DNA of 39,504 nt from an uncultured Bacteroidota bacterium (GTDB taxonomy: Bacteria; Bacteroidota; Bacteroidia; UKL13-3), in contig CAIVZR010000093.1 in assembly GCA_903910445.1 (NCBI GenBank), positions 1 to 39,504 of the forward strand. Direction: 5' to 3'. How positions within the stretch are numbered: position 1 is the first letter of the stretch; the number at the start of each line of letters is the position of its first letter. The position numbers and the translations under genes are program-made. Positions 27,606 through 34,963 of the stretch are shown here, one piece after another. The notes under the pieces are model-generated. The model was not told the DNA's origin. It saw only the letters and a program-made list of their open reading frames with translations, and made no database searches.

Positions 27606-28760
27606 TTATGGTTGCATCTCGGTCAAAAAATGCACTGTGAACGTTGTTCCAACTCCCTCTTCGCTCTCCACTGTGATATGCCCTCCAAGTGTCTCTACCT
27701 GATAGCGTGTGATAAATAAACCCACGCCTACGGCATCCTTATTATCATGGAATGTTTTATACATTTCAAAAAGTTTGTCTCCATGTTTTTGCAGATTAAT
27801 TCCCAAGCCATTGTCTTTAATATGCAGCAATAAACCATTTTCTATTTCCTTCGCATCAACCCAAATTTCCGGATCACGCTGGGGATGTCGGTATTTGATG
27901 GCGTTGGTAAGGAAATTTAGAAGGATGCTCTCAATATTGGCGGTATTATAATTCAGAATGATATCCTCCTTCACGTGGTTATGTATGATAGCATTCGTTG
28001 CTCTTAATTGTATGCCCAAAATTTCAATACATTTATTTACATATGCATAAAGATTGATGGGTTCAATTTTCAAGTCCTTACTGTTTTGGATCTTTACAAT
28101 TTCTGTAACATGGCCAATAGTGGTAGTCAGGCCCGACGATAAATCTCGAAGGTACTTCATCATTTCCTGCCTTTCTTCTTCCGAAGATGCATTCGCTAAT
28201 AAATTTAGAATCGCTTCAAAATTATTGGCATGTGATTTTAAATTGTGAGATACAATATTTGAGAAGTTGGTCAGCCTCAGATTTTGTTCCCTAATAATTT
28301 TATTGGAATGCCGGATGGCTTTATTCTTCTCTTCTCTCCAGTTAATATCTCTGAAAGAAATCGCAACACCCGAATTGTTGAATACCTGAAAATAACCCAT
28401 CCTAATTTCAGCCATAAACTCCTCGCCATTGCTTCGATGAGCAATGAATTCCATTCCTTCAATTTCGTGGCTTAATCTATTTTTTACAAGAAATCGGTTC
28501 AGTTTATTGATAAAAGCTTCCTTATGGTATTCAGGTAGAAATGCAGTTACTTGTTTGCCTATGACATAATTCCTTTGATATCCGAACATTCTTTCAAAAT
28601 TGGAATTCGCCCCTTGAATGATGCCTTCTTCATTCAAAAGGAGCAATGCATCAGGGTCGGCTTCCATAAAATCGATGAAGGTGGTTCCAATTTGAGCTAA
28701 AGAATTTGCGGGCAAAGAATCTCCAGAAAGGCTTGACCTTTCAATTGTATTATTTATCAT
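27606..28760 (-). CDS. PAS-domain sensor histidine kinase
   Basis: A 384-residue cytosolic two-component kinase with no membrane segment or signal peptide. A PAS domain (about 24-140) has typical DALLLLNEEGIIQGAN and MFGYQ segments and an AISFRDI ending. It is followed by a short helical linker and a dimerisation/H-box with His172 (IVSHNLKSH), a variant H-box common in Bacteroidota PAS kinases. The HATPase domain has its N-box at NFLTNAIKY (Asn286), a G1 box at DNGLGI (Asp316 start) and a G2 box at GVGLFITRYQVE. It is divergent from a single-domain response regulator across a 548-base spacer, and the two are likely cognate. The PAS ligand is unknown. A -7 box at 28835-28842 gives a leader of about 70 bases. 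Confidence 0.92.
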   Translation of the reverse strand: MINNTIERSSLSGDSLPANSLAQIGTTFIDFMEADPDALLLLNEEGIIQGANSNFERMFGYQRNYVIGKQVTAFLPEYHKEAFINKLNRFLVKNRLSHEIEGMEFIAHRSNGEEFMAEIRMGYFQVFNNSGVAISFRDINWREEKNKAIRHSNKIIREQNLRLTNFSNIVSHNLKSHANNFEAILNLLANASSEEERQEMMKYLRDLSSGLTTTIGHVTEIVKIQNSKDLKIEPINLYAYVNKCIEILGIQLRATNAIIHNHVKEDIILNYNTANIESILLNFLTNAIKYRHPQRDPEIWVDAKEIENGLLLHIKDNGLGINLQKHGDKLFEMYKTFHDNKDAVGVGLFITRYQVETLGGHITVESEEGVGTTFTVHFLTEMQP

Positions 28761-28830
28761 CTATATGTCCGAAATGATTTTCTAAATTAATAAATTGGTT
28801 TTACTTTCTTGTTTATTAATATCATTTCAT

Positions 28831-28926
28831 AACACAAATTTAGAAATTTAATTTCAAATATTGTGTTAATTTTTCAAATTATTATTATCACTTTATTTTT
28901 TATAAAAGTGTTATTTGTGTTGTGTT
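28831..28926. repeat. Cluster of TTGTGTT/AACACAA heptamers around the kinase promoter
   Basis: AACACAA (28831-28837) and TTGTGTT (28861-28867) form an inverted pair 23 bases apart that overlaps the -7 box. Two more direct TTGTGTT copies occur at 28915-28921 and 28920-28926. Such clustering suggests an operator, though A+T-rich DNA makes chance repeats easier. Confidence 0.35.
28835..28842 (-). promoter_or_regulatory. Putative -7 box (TAAATTTG) of the histidine kinase gene
   Basis: On the minus strand this reads TAAATTTG, a full TAnnTTTG match, 74 bases before the kinase ATG. It overlaps the left arm of the AACACAA/TTGTGTT inverted pair. No convincing -33 TTG at normal spacing. Confidence 0.4.
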
Positions 28927-28971
28927 TCAAGGCTTTTTATAAATAATGTACAATATTATTTTCCCCTATTA

Positions 28972-28996
28972 AAGGACTTTTTTGTCCTTATTTTTT
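28972..28996 (+). terminator. Terminator-like hairpin in the kinase/regulator spacer
   Basis: AAGGAC (28972-28977), a six-T loop, GTCCTT (28984-28989), then A and six Ts. It resembles a short intrinsic terminator on the plus strand. No plus-strand gene precedes it, so it may end a small RNA or be fortuitous. Confidence 0.35.
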
Positions 28997-29047
28997 CGTG
29001 ATTTTACATTTGTATGGTAATTTTTATTTTTAAGTACCACTACACAA

Positions 29048-29189
29048 CTAATGCTCGATTTAATTTTATTTATTGTTGATTTAATCGAGAATTTAATTAA
29101 ATCATCATTAGCCTAAAAATAACTACTGTCTAAATATTTAAATGCAAAGAATGAATAAGATGCCAATAAATAGGACAGTAGGGCTTAGG
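29048..29189. other. Nested inverted repeats, possible structured RNA or operator region
   Basis: Four perfect pairs lie here: CTAATG (29048-29053)/CATTAG (29106-29111); CTCGATT (29054-29060)/AATCGAG (29083-29089); CCTAA (29112-29116)/TTAGG (29185-29189); and CTACTGTC (29123-29130)/GACAGTAG (29174-29181). There are also two palindromes, ATTTAATTAAAT (29091-29102) and TAAATATTTA (29131-29140). Together they fold as two adjacent nested stem sets. No ORF, tRNA or known riboswitch was recognised. The element lies directly upstream of the response-regulator promoter. Confidence 0.35.
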
Positions 29190-29250
29190 ATGTTAAAAAC
29201 ACCCCAATATTTCAATAAAAGATGACAACAATTATATCAAAATATATACT

Positions 29251-29258
29251 TAAATTTG
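29251..29258 (+). promoter_or_regulatory. Putative -7 box (TAAATTTG) of the response regulator gene
   Basis: TAAATTTG is a full TAnnTTTG match, 50 bases before the ATG at 29309. No -33 element is obvious in the surrounding A+T-rich sequence. Confidence 0.45.
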
Positions 29259-29308
29259 CGGTAACAAAAGCCAAATGAGTACCTTAATCGGTAAATTGTT
29301 TGAAGCAT

Positions 29309-29749
29309 ATGATTGACAAAAATTCTGATTTCAGAAATAATACGCCGCATTTTATAATTATTGATGACGATGCATTCAATAATTTTTTGTGTACAGCCCT
29401 GCTGCACCATCTAAACCCTGCAATTACAGTAAGTACCTTTAAAGACTCTGACGAAGCGTACAAACATTTAGAGCAGTTTAGTAATTCAACATCCTTAAGC
29501 AACGTAGTAATTTTACTAGACATTAACTTGCCGCGTTTTGAAGCCTGGGAATTTATTGAGAAATTCAAAAAAATGTCGGATGCTATTCATGAATTAACGA
29601 CCCTGTATATTTTCACTTCTGCTATTGATGGTCATGACAAAAGGAAGGTGGCCTCCAACCCGCTTATTAAAGGTTTTATTCAGAAGCCAATGGACAAGGA
29701 AGTACTGGAACAAATTGTTGCCTCGAAAACTTTGCATAACGCCTTATAG
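29309..29749 (+). CDS. Single-domain response regulator (CheY-like receiver)
   Basis: A 146-residue protein consisting of a receiver domain only. The acidic pocket is IIDDD (Asp19-Asp21), the phospho-acceptor is Asp71 in LLDINLPRFEAWEF, the switch residue is Thr103 or Ser104 in IFTSA, and the conserved Lys126 is in IQKPMD. There is no DNA-binding or enzymatic output domain, so signalling is by protein contact. The ATG at 29309 is preferred over the in-frame TTG at 29300. It is divergent from the PAS histidine kinase, the likely phosphodonor; Bacteroidota often pair such kinases with small regulators of this type. The nnr gene starts 216 bases downstream. Confidence 0.9.
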   Translation: MIDKNSDFRNNTPHFIIIDDDAFNNFLCTALLHHLNPAITVSTFKDSDEAYKHLEQFSNSTSLSNVVILLDINLPRFEAWEFIEKFKKMSDAIHELTTLYIFTSAIDGHDKRKVASNPLIKGFIQKPMDKEVLEQIVASKTLHNAL

Positions 29750-29842
29750 GTTGATTTATTTAGCCCTGCTATTTACTTTTTAGTGATGAGTATCATATTG
29801 AATTAGGATTGAAATTTCATTACATCTACTAATTTTGTAATT

Positions 29843-29911
29843 ATGGTAGAACCTATCAGTTCTCCTATTTTTGAATTAATATTCTTGCATCAAAAATATC
29901 GCTATCTATAA
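29843..29911 (+). CDS. Possible 22-residue small ORF (speculative)
   Basis: An ATG follows a TAATTTTG sequence (29830-29837, a TAnnTTTG match) by five bases and opens 22 codons to a TAA at 29909-29911. The peptide would start MVEPISSPIF and end YRYL, with no recognisable domain. A small hairpin (GCTATC 29901-29906/GATAGC 29917-29922) covers its stop. It lies in the 216-base spacer before nnr. Chance is a fully adequate explanation. Confidence 0.15.
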   Translation: MVEPISSPIFELIFLHQKYRYL

Positions 29912-29965
29912 TAAGGGATAGCATTTCGTTGCATTCTCAAAAATGAAACATCAAACTTTATTCTT

Positions 29966-31471
29966 ATGAAAATTTTAACCGCACAACAATTACAAGAAGC
30001 CGATGCCTACACTCAGTTAAATGAGCCCATTGCCCCTATTAATTTGATGGAGCGTGCTGCCACCGCAATCTGCCATGAACTTGCTGTTAAATTCCCTGCA
30101 TCCTATTCCTATACCGTTTTTTGTGGACCCGGCAATAATGGTGGTGATGGTTTGGCCATGGCACGATTGCTTGCTGAACAACGCAAAAAAGTAATCGTGT
30201 ATATTCTTAAAGGGAAGTATACCGAATCGTTCATCACCAATTTTGAACGCTTAAAATCAACCCCCGTTCATTATTCTGAAATAGATACAGAAGCTGCGAT
30301 TGAAAATATAAAACTGTCATCAGAGGATATTGTTTTAGATGCCCTCTTCGGTATAGGCTTAAACCAACCTGTTGATGGCAAGGGTGCAAAGCTCATCCAA
30401 AAAATAAACGAACAGCCTGGAGTGAAAATTGCCATTGATATTCCTTCGGGGCTCTCGGCCGATTTATTATTTACAAGTACCCCCGAGAATACTTTTAAAG
30501 CACACCATACCCTAAGCATTCAATTGCCCAAACTTGCTTTTCTCTTTGCGGAAAATGCCTGTTTCACTGGCACTTTCAGTTGCGTCGATATTGGATTGCA
30601 TCCCGATTTCCTTTCTTCCTGCCCCTCCGATATCGAATTTGTTAATGCCCAGGAGATTCACGCACTGATGCATCCCAGGGCTCGTTCTGGACATAAAGGA
30701 ACCTTCGGTCATGCCTTGATGATTGCCGGCAATGAAGGCGCCTTTGGGGCTGCTTTGTTAGCTTCCAGAGCCACGATTAAAAGTGGATGCGGTAAGGTGA
30801 CTGCCATGGTACCTGAAGAGGCCATAACGCCGCTAATGATTTATACTCCCGAGGTGATGACTCAAAGTAATCGCCAAAAAGAAAAACAGAAATCGGTTTA
30901 CTACCACGAGTTTGATGCCATTGGGTTTGGCCCCGGCATTGGCCTTGAATCCGATTCTCAAGATATACTTGTCCAGCTTTTAGAAGAGCAACAATTGCCC
31001 ATCGTGTTGGATGCCGATGCGCTCACCTTGCTTTCTAAGACACAACGATGGTATGTATCACTAAGTCCCAATACCGTGCTCACCCCACATCCAGCCGAAT
31101 TCGACCGTTTGACACAAGCACATAAAACATGTTTCGATCGATTCAAATCGCAGTTGGCATTTTCTAAAACATATCAGGTTACCGTACTTTTGAAAGGGCA
31201 TCATACCTGCGTTACCACGCCCGATGGGAAAGCCTATTTCAATTCTACAGGCAATGATGGGATGGCAACCGCAGGAAGTGGCGATGTGCTTACCGGCATT
31301 ATTACCAGTTTGTGTGCACAAGGCTACGAACCCACAGTGGCAGCTATTATAGGGGCATACATTCATGGATATGCGGGCGATGCGGCTGCCCAAAGTGTAT
31401 CGCGAACCAGTATGCTTGCAAGCGATATCATCAACCACCTGAGCAATTTCTTTCTCGAATTTGAAAGATAA
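29966..31471 (+). CDS. nnr: Bifunctional NAD(P)H-hydrate repair enzyme (epimerase plus ADP-dependent dehydratase)
   Basis: Repairs the damaged cofactors NADHX and NADPHX. The N-terminal YjeF epimerase domain (about 1-215) has CGPGNNGGDGLAMAR and DALFGIGL, and the conserved IDIPSGL. The C-terminal ribokinase-like dehydratase domain (about 230-495) has GHKGTFGHALMIAGN, GFGPGIG, VLDADAL, LTPHPAEF, and the nucleotide and catalytic loop GNDGMATAGSGDVLTG. At 501 residues it is full length for the fused bacterial form. The ATG at 29966 is clear. It has a 68-base gap to the downstream SRAP gene on the same strand, which has its own weak promoter box. Cytosolic. Confidence 0.95.
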   Translation: MKILTAQQLQEADAYTQLNEPIAPINLMERAATAICHELAVKFPASYSYTVFCGPGNNGGDGLAMARLLAEQRKKVIVYILKGKYTESFITNFERLKSTPVHYSEIDTEAAIENIKLSSEDIVLDALFGIGLNQPVDGKGAKLIQKINEQPGVKIAIDIPSGLSADLLFTSTPENTFKAHHTLSIQLPKLAFLFAENACFTGTFSCVDIGLHPDFLSSCPSDIEFVNAQEIHALMHPRARSGHKGTFGHALMIAGNEGAFGAALLASRATIKSGCGKVTAMVPEEAITPLMIYTPEVMTQSNRQKEKQKSVYYHEFDAIGFGPGIGLESDSQDILVQLLEEQQLPIVLDADALTLLSKTQRWYVSLSPNTVLTPHPAEFDRLTQAHKTCFDRFKSQLAFSKTYQVTVLLKGHHTCVTTPDGKAYFNSTGNDGMATAGSGDVLTGIITSLCAQGYEPTVAAIIGAYIHGYAGDAAAQSVSRTSMLASDIINHLSNFFLEFER

Positions 31472-31507
31472 AAGTATTCGTTTCAAAATTTTTGTGACCC
31501 TTTTTTA

Positions 31508-31515
31508 TATCTTTA
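31508..31515 (+). promoter_or_regulatory. Possible -7 box (TATCTTTA) of the SRAP gene
   Basis: TATCTTTA differs from TAnnTTTG at the last base and lies 24 bases before the ATG at 31540. A TTTG at 31491-31494 is closer than the usual -33 spacing. Weak. Confidence 0.3.
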
Positions 31516-31539
31516 CCTTCCTTAGATAACCCAATAATT

Positions 31540-32289
31540 ATGTGCTATAATGTTGCTTTTATGGAACGCAAGGCAAAGGAATTTGCAGAACGATACAAGC
31601 GCTTATTGCCTGATGAACCGGCGAAAGAAACCCTTAATCAACAACTACCCCTCTTCTACTTTGTAAGTGGATTCGATCATCCGAAGCTTCCAATAATTAT
31701 GCAGGATGGAATGCAATTATCCGAGTGGGGACTCATTCCTGAATGGGTACGCAATGGCCAATCTGCCCTTGAAATCAGAGATAAAACACTTAATGCCATG
31801 GGGGAAACAGCGTTTGAAAAACCATCCTTTAAAACAAGTATTCAATCGCATCGCTGCCTGGTGCCTGCGAGTGGATTTTATGAATGGCGTGATGAGAATA
31901 AAGTGAAGTACCCCTATTATATTCATCCTATTCATGATGCCTTTTTCTCTTTGGGCGGTATTTGTAATTCGTGGACGAATCCTGAAACTGGTGAGAAGCA
32001 AAGTACCTTCAGTATCATCACCACCCCTGCCAATGCCTTGATGCAAAAAATTCATAACGTAAAAAAAAGGATGCCCTTAATTTTAACTCCCGAACAAGAG
32101 GCGGCATGGATTGATCCAAAGCTTACTGAATCAATAGTACAGGATTTAATGAAACCCTATAATGAAAATGAAATGGCAGCATTCACCGTTTCTCAAAAAA
32201 TAAATAGCGTAAAAACCAATCGCAATCAGGCCGATGCGATGAACCCCGTTGAATATCCGCAGTTGACTTTATTAGATGCTTGGTTTTAA
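31540..32289 (+). CDS. SOS response-associated peptidase family protein (SRAP; YedK/HMCES-like)
   Basis: A 249-residue SRAP-fold protein. Members crosslink to abasic sites in single-stranded DNA through a thiazolidine formed with Cys2, protecting the lesion. The N-terminus is MCYN, so Cys2 is directly exposed after Met removal, which fixes the ATG at 31540. Other active-site residues are Asn85 (LNAMGET), Glu115 (SGFYEW) and His172 (IHNVKKRMPLIL). The usual NARxET motif has Met where Arg is common, and extra residues separate His172 from the RMP motif compared with HDRMP. The C-terminal VNSVKTNRNQ-type ending (here INSVKTNRNQ) is also conserved. Its neighbours, nnr and the DnaQ-UvrC-like gene, are damage-repair functions, though a shared operon is not shown. 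Confidence 0.92.
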   Translation: MCYNVAFMERKAKEFAERYKRLLPDEPAKETLNQQLPLFYFVSGFDHPKLPIIMQDGMQLSEWGLIPEWVRNGQSALEIRDKTLNAMGETAFEKPSFKTSIQSHRCLVPASGFYEWRDENKVKYPYYIHPIHDAFFSLGGICNSWTNPETGEKQSTFSIITTPANALMQKIHNVKKRMPLILTPEQEAAWIDPKLTESIVQDLMKPYNENEMAAFTVSQKINSVKTNRNQADAMNPVEYPQLTLLDAWF

Positions 32290-32336
32290 GTGCATTAATT
32301 TTCTTTCAAAATTCAAGTTTATTCATTTTCAATAAA

Positions 32337-32344
32337 TACCTTTG
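32337..32344 (+). promoter_or_regulatory. Putative -7 box (TACCTTTG) of the small membrane protein gene
   Basis: TACCTTTG is a full TAnnTTTG match lying 56 bases before the ATG at 32401, in the 111-base spacer after the SRAP gene. No clear -33 element. Confidence 0.45.
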
Positions 32345-32400
32345 TTATAGTTACTTGAAGATTCATTTGATAAATTTTAAAAACTAAAATTACGACTAAC

Positions 32401-32691
32401 ATGATTCGATTTTTAAAACTCTTTACCGAAACCATTGGCTGGCTGCGCATCGCGCTCTCCCCATTTCTCATTGCCCTTTTAATAGGTGCTATCATCTATT
32501 TTAATTTACACAATACGCTTGGCGTGGTTTTGGGCATTGGCATTGCAGGCATAGGTTTAATTATTGGCATCGTTTGGGCAACCCGTGTATGGAAAAAACA
32601 AGGAACTGTAGAGTTCGTTTCTCGAGTGAATGCCTCACCTGAATATAATAGAAATGAAACGGCAGCGCACGTTGAAGAGCCTAAAAACTAA
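32401..32691 (+). CDS. Small two-helix membrane protein of unknown function
   Basis: A 96-residue protein with two hydrophobic helices (about 17-36 and 41-63), joined by a short NLHNT loop. The second helix is Gly/Ile-rich. A polar, Glu/Asn-rich C-terminal tail of about 30 residues follows. There is no signal-peptidase motif or lipobox, so it should span the inner membrane twice with both ends on one side. It has its own promoter box and lies 70 bases before the DnaQ-UvrC-like gene. I do not recognise the family. Proximity to repair genes gives no firm functional hint. Confidence 0.7.
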   Translation: MIRFLKLFTETIGWLRIALSPFLIALLIGAIIYFNLHNTLGVVLGIGIAGIGLIIGIVWATRVWKKQGTVEFVSRVNASPEYNRNETAAHVEEPKN

Positions 32692-32746
32692 GATTATTTT
32701 CTTTTTATTTGTTCAGAAATCTTTTCCCAGACAAAGGTTTATCAAT

Positions 32747-32754
32747 TAGCTTTG
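32747..32754 (+). promoter_or_regulatory. Putative -7 box (TAGCTTTG) immediately before a GTG start
   Basis: TAGCTTTG is a full TAnnTTTG match ending only seven bases before the GTG start codon at 32762. An in-frame TAG within the box rules out an earlier start, so the transcript is predicted to be leaderless or nearly so. Confidence 0.5.
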
Positions 32755-32761
32755 TTGCCTA

Positions 32762-34153
32762 GTGTACGCCATTGTAGATATTGAAACCACCGGCGGTAGT
32801 CCTGATAATAGCCGGATCACCGAGATTGCCATTCTTGTGCATGATGGCAAACAAGTGGTGGAACAATACAGCACTTTGATTAATCCTAAATGTGCTATCC
32901 CCTATTTTATCACACAAACAACCGGCATTACTGATGAGATGGTACGCCATGCTCCCGCCTTTCATGAGGTAGCAAAGAAAATTTTAGAGCTTACCGAAGG
33001 CGCCATCTTCGTTGCACATAATGTACGCTTCGATTATAATTTTGTGAAAGCGGCCTTCAAGGACCTGGGTTATAATTATCAGCGAAAAACCTTATGCACA
33101 GTGCGTATGAGCCGTGATACTTTTCCAGGATTGCCTTCTTATAGCCTCGGAAATTTATGCGAGCAACTGGATATACAAATAAAAAACAGACATCGGGCCT
33201 TGGGCGATGCCGAAGCAACTGCTATTTTATTTGATAAGATCATTGCCAATAATACCAATGCTTTTGCGCCCAACTGGCTGCCTTCAGAAATTAAAAGAAC
33301 AAACCTGCCTCCGCTTCTCGACGAAAAAATATTTCAAAAGATTCCTGCACAAACTACCGGTGTATATTATTTCCATAACCGAAATGGAGAAATAATTTAT
33401 GTAGGTAAGAGTAAGGATATTAAGAAACGATTATTACAACATTTCTCGGCAGCCGACAGAAAAAAAGCAGTGCAAATGTTGCATGAAATTGCTGATATAA
33501 GCTATGAAAATACTGGGAGTGAACTGGCAGCACTCCTGCTCGAATCGGATGAAATAAAAAAACACAAACCCATTTTTAATTCTTCTCAAAAACGCATCAA
33601 GGCCATCCCCTATTATGGCATTTACAAGGGTTTGGATACCTTAGGGTATATCAATATTCGCATCGAAAAATTGAGGCCCAATGTGGAGCCCTTGATGACT
33701 GCCGACAATCTTTATCATGCTCGGGAAATATTTTATAAGGCGGTAGCCGATTTTGAATTGTGCTTATCGAAATGCGATTTGCATAATTTAGGCGGACCCT
33801 GTTTCGATTATCAATTACATAAATGCAAGGGTGCATGCATTGAAAAGGAAAGTGCAGAAACCTATAATAAACGCGCCATGAAAGCCATATCAAGTTTTAG
33901 CTTTCAAAGCGAAAGTTTCTTTATGGTGGATCAGGGAAGACATCCCGGAGAAAAAACAATTGTATGCATTGAAGACGGTCAGTACAAAGGCTTTGGATAT
34001 GTGGAGCCACTTTTTGGAATCCCCGATTTCAGAGACCTTCGCGACTGTATCAAAAGCTACCATCACAATAGAGATATTCAACAAATACTTTGCGGAATTG
34101 CCAAACACGGAATTAAAAAAATTCCATTCCCAAAAAATGTTGAGTCGTATTAG
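32762..34153 (+). CDS. DnaQ-like exonuclease fused to a UvrC-like GIY-YIG nuclease
   Basis: A 463-residue fusion. The N-terminal DEDDh exonuclease (1-165) has Asp6 and Glu8 (DIETTGG), Asp91 (RFDYNF), His144 and Asp149 (RHRALGDAEA). The GIY-YIG domain (about 192-275) has GVYYF, IIYVGKS with Arg223, and the UvrC-like SELAALLLESDEIKKHKPIFN with Glu262 and Asn273. Downstream is Cys338-x8-Cys347-x7-Cys355-x3-Cys359, closely like the UvrC cysteine quartet that binds an iron-sulfur cluster. No UvrB-binding UVR motif or C-terminal RNase-H-like endonuclease half follows. Such proteins are expected to act in DNA repair, probably as Cho-like incision factors. Start is GTG; no in-frame ATG lies upstream. 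It converges with a GT2 gene 21 bases away. Confidence 0.88.
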   Translation: MYAIVDIETTGGSPDNSRITEIAILVHDGKQVVEQYSTLINPKCAIPYFITQTTGITDEMVRHAPAFHEVAKKILELTEGAIFVAHNVRFDYNFVKAAFKDLGYNYQRKTLCTVRMSRDTFPGLPSYSLGNLCEQLDIQIKNRHRALGDAEATAILFDKIIANNTNAFAPNWLPSEIKRTNLPPLLDEKIFQKIPAQTTGVYYFHNRNGEIIYVGKSKDIKKRLLQHFSAADRKKAVQMLHEIADISYENTGSELAALLLESDEIKKHKPIFNSSQKRIKAIPYYGIYKGLDTLGYINIRIEKLRPNVEPLMTADNLYHAREIFYKAVADFELCLSKCDLHNLGGPCFDYQLHKCKGACIEKESAETYNKRAMKAISSFSFQSESFFMVDQGRHPGEKTIVCIEDGQYKGFGYVEPLFGIPDFRDLRDCIKSYHHNRDIQQILCGIAKHGIKKIPFPKNVESY

Positions 34154-34174
34154 CTGAAAAGTAAATCTAAAATT

Positions 34175-34939
34175 TTACCATTTTTTGCCCGAGCCCGCCA
34201 CTGCTTCATGCCAGTGATGCAAGAGCTGCGCTTCATGGGTACGGAAGCAAAAATATTTATGGGACCAGCAACGCATCCACAAATCAGTATCCTCTCCACC
34301 CCAGCTCGTGAACGATTCGTCATAGCCTTTTAATGTTGCGAATTGAGTTCGGGTACAAGCCATGAGTCCTTTGCCTTCAACATACCAAGCTGTAAGGGTT
34401 TCGGCGGGGCTGGTATAAGCGTTACATACAGGAAACCAAATACGGTTTCGTTGCGCATACGTATTCACCAGCCTCACAATATCTTTAGGAGTCGATATAT
34501 CAGCATCGGTGATAAAAAGCAATTCAGTATTTGAATTTGCAACCGCTCGGTTCAATGCCTGCCCTCGTGCAAAAGGCTGATTGGCTGATTGGAATATTAG
34601 GCGGCTCCCCAAAGCTTCACGCAAGGATTGCTCCAGCCTATTTGCATCATCGCTACCAGCATCATAAACACTCAAATTAATTAGGTGTGATTGATTAGCT
34701 TGCAGGATGGAAGGCAATACATATTTGAGCAGGGCTTCTGTTCTGTTTTTATTTGAAACACAAATGGTAATCGGCTGCAATTCACTGGAATCAATGCTTT
34801 TCAAGCGATCTAAAAATAATTGAATATGCCCTTTGATTTCAATACCTAAAGTAAAAAAACCCACTTTTCGCTGGGGCGCTTTAAACAACCACCACAAAGG
34901 TTTCTTAAAAAAAACAGGAATATGTTTTTTAATAGACAT
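34175..34939 (-). CDS. GT2 glycosyltransferase with galactosyltransferase-like C-terminal motif
   Basis: A 254-residue GT-A glycosyltransferase. A short N-terminal amphipathic/basic stretch with a WWLF segment may attach it to the membrane. ITICVSNKNRTEAL (58-71) begins the nucleotide-sugar fold, DAGSDD (93-98) and TDADIST (144-150) carry the metal-binding DAD, and WGGEDTDLWMRC (213-224) is the Glyco_transf_7C-type motif of chondroitin/galactosyl transferases. The last part ends in HHWHEA, a likely additional metal ligand. The sugar and acceptor are unknown, probably a surface glycan. It is the last gene of a trhO, membrane protein, GT2 run, 24 bases after its neighbour. Confidence 0.85.
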   Translation of the reverse strand: MSIKKHIPVFFKKPLWWLFKAPQRKVGFFTLGIEIKGHIQLFLDRLKSIDSSELQPITICVSNKNRTEALLKYVLPSILQANQSHLINLSVYDAGSDDANRLEQSLREALGSRLIFQSANQPFARGQALNRAVANSNTELLFITDADISTPKDIVRLVNTYAQRNRIWFPVCNAYTSPAETLTAWYVEGKGLMACTRTQFATLKGYDESFTSWGGEDTDLWMRCWSHKYFCFRTHEAQLLHHWHEAVAGSGKKW

Positions 34940-34963
34940 GTATTAATTCCTTACGAAGATAGT

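Noticed and set aside
28761-29308. Replication origin in the A+T-rich kinase/regulator spacer
   Set aside because: No DnaA-box-like cluster (TTATCCACA type) was seen and no origin-linked genes are nearby; A+T-richness alone is not evidence.
32690-32725. AAGATT/AATCTT hairpin after the small membrane protein as a terminator
   Set aside because: The 6-bp A+T-only stem with a loop of over 20 bases is too weak.
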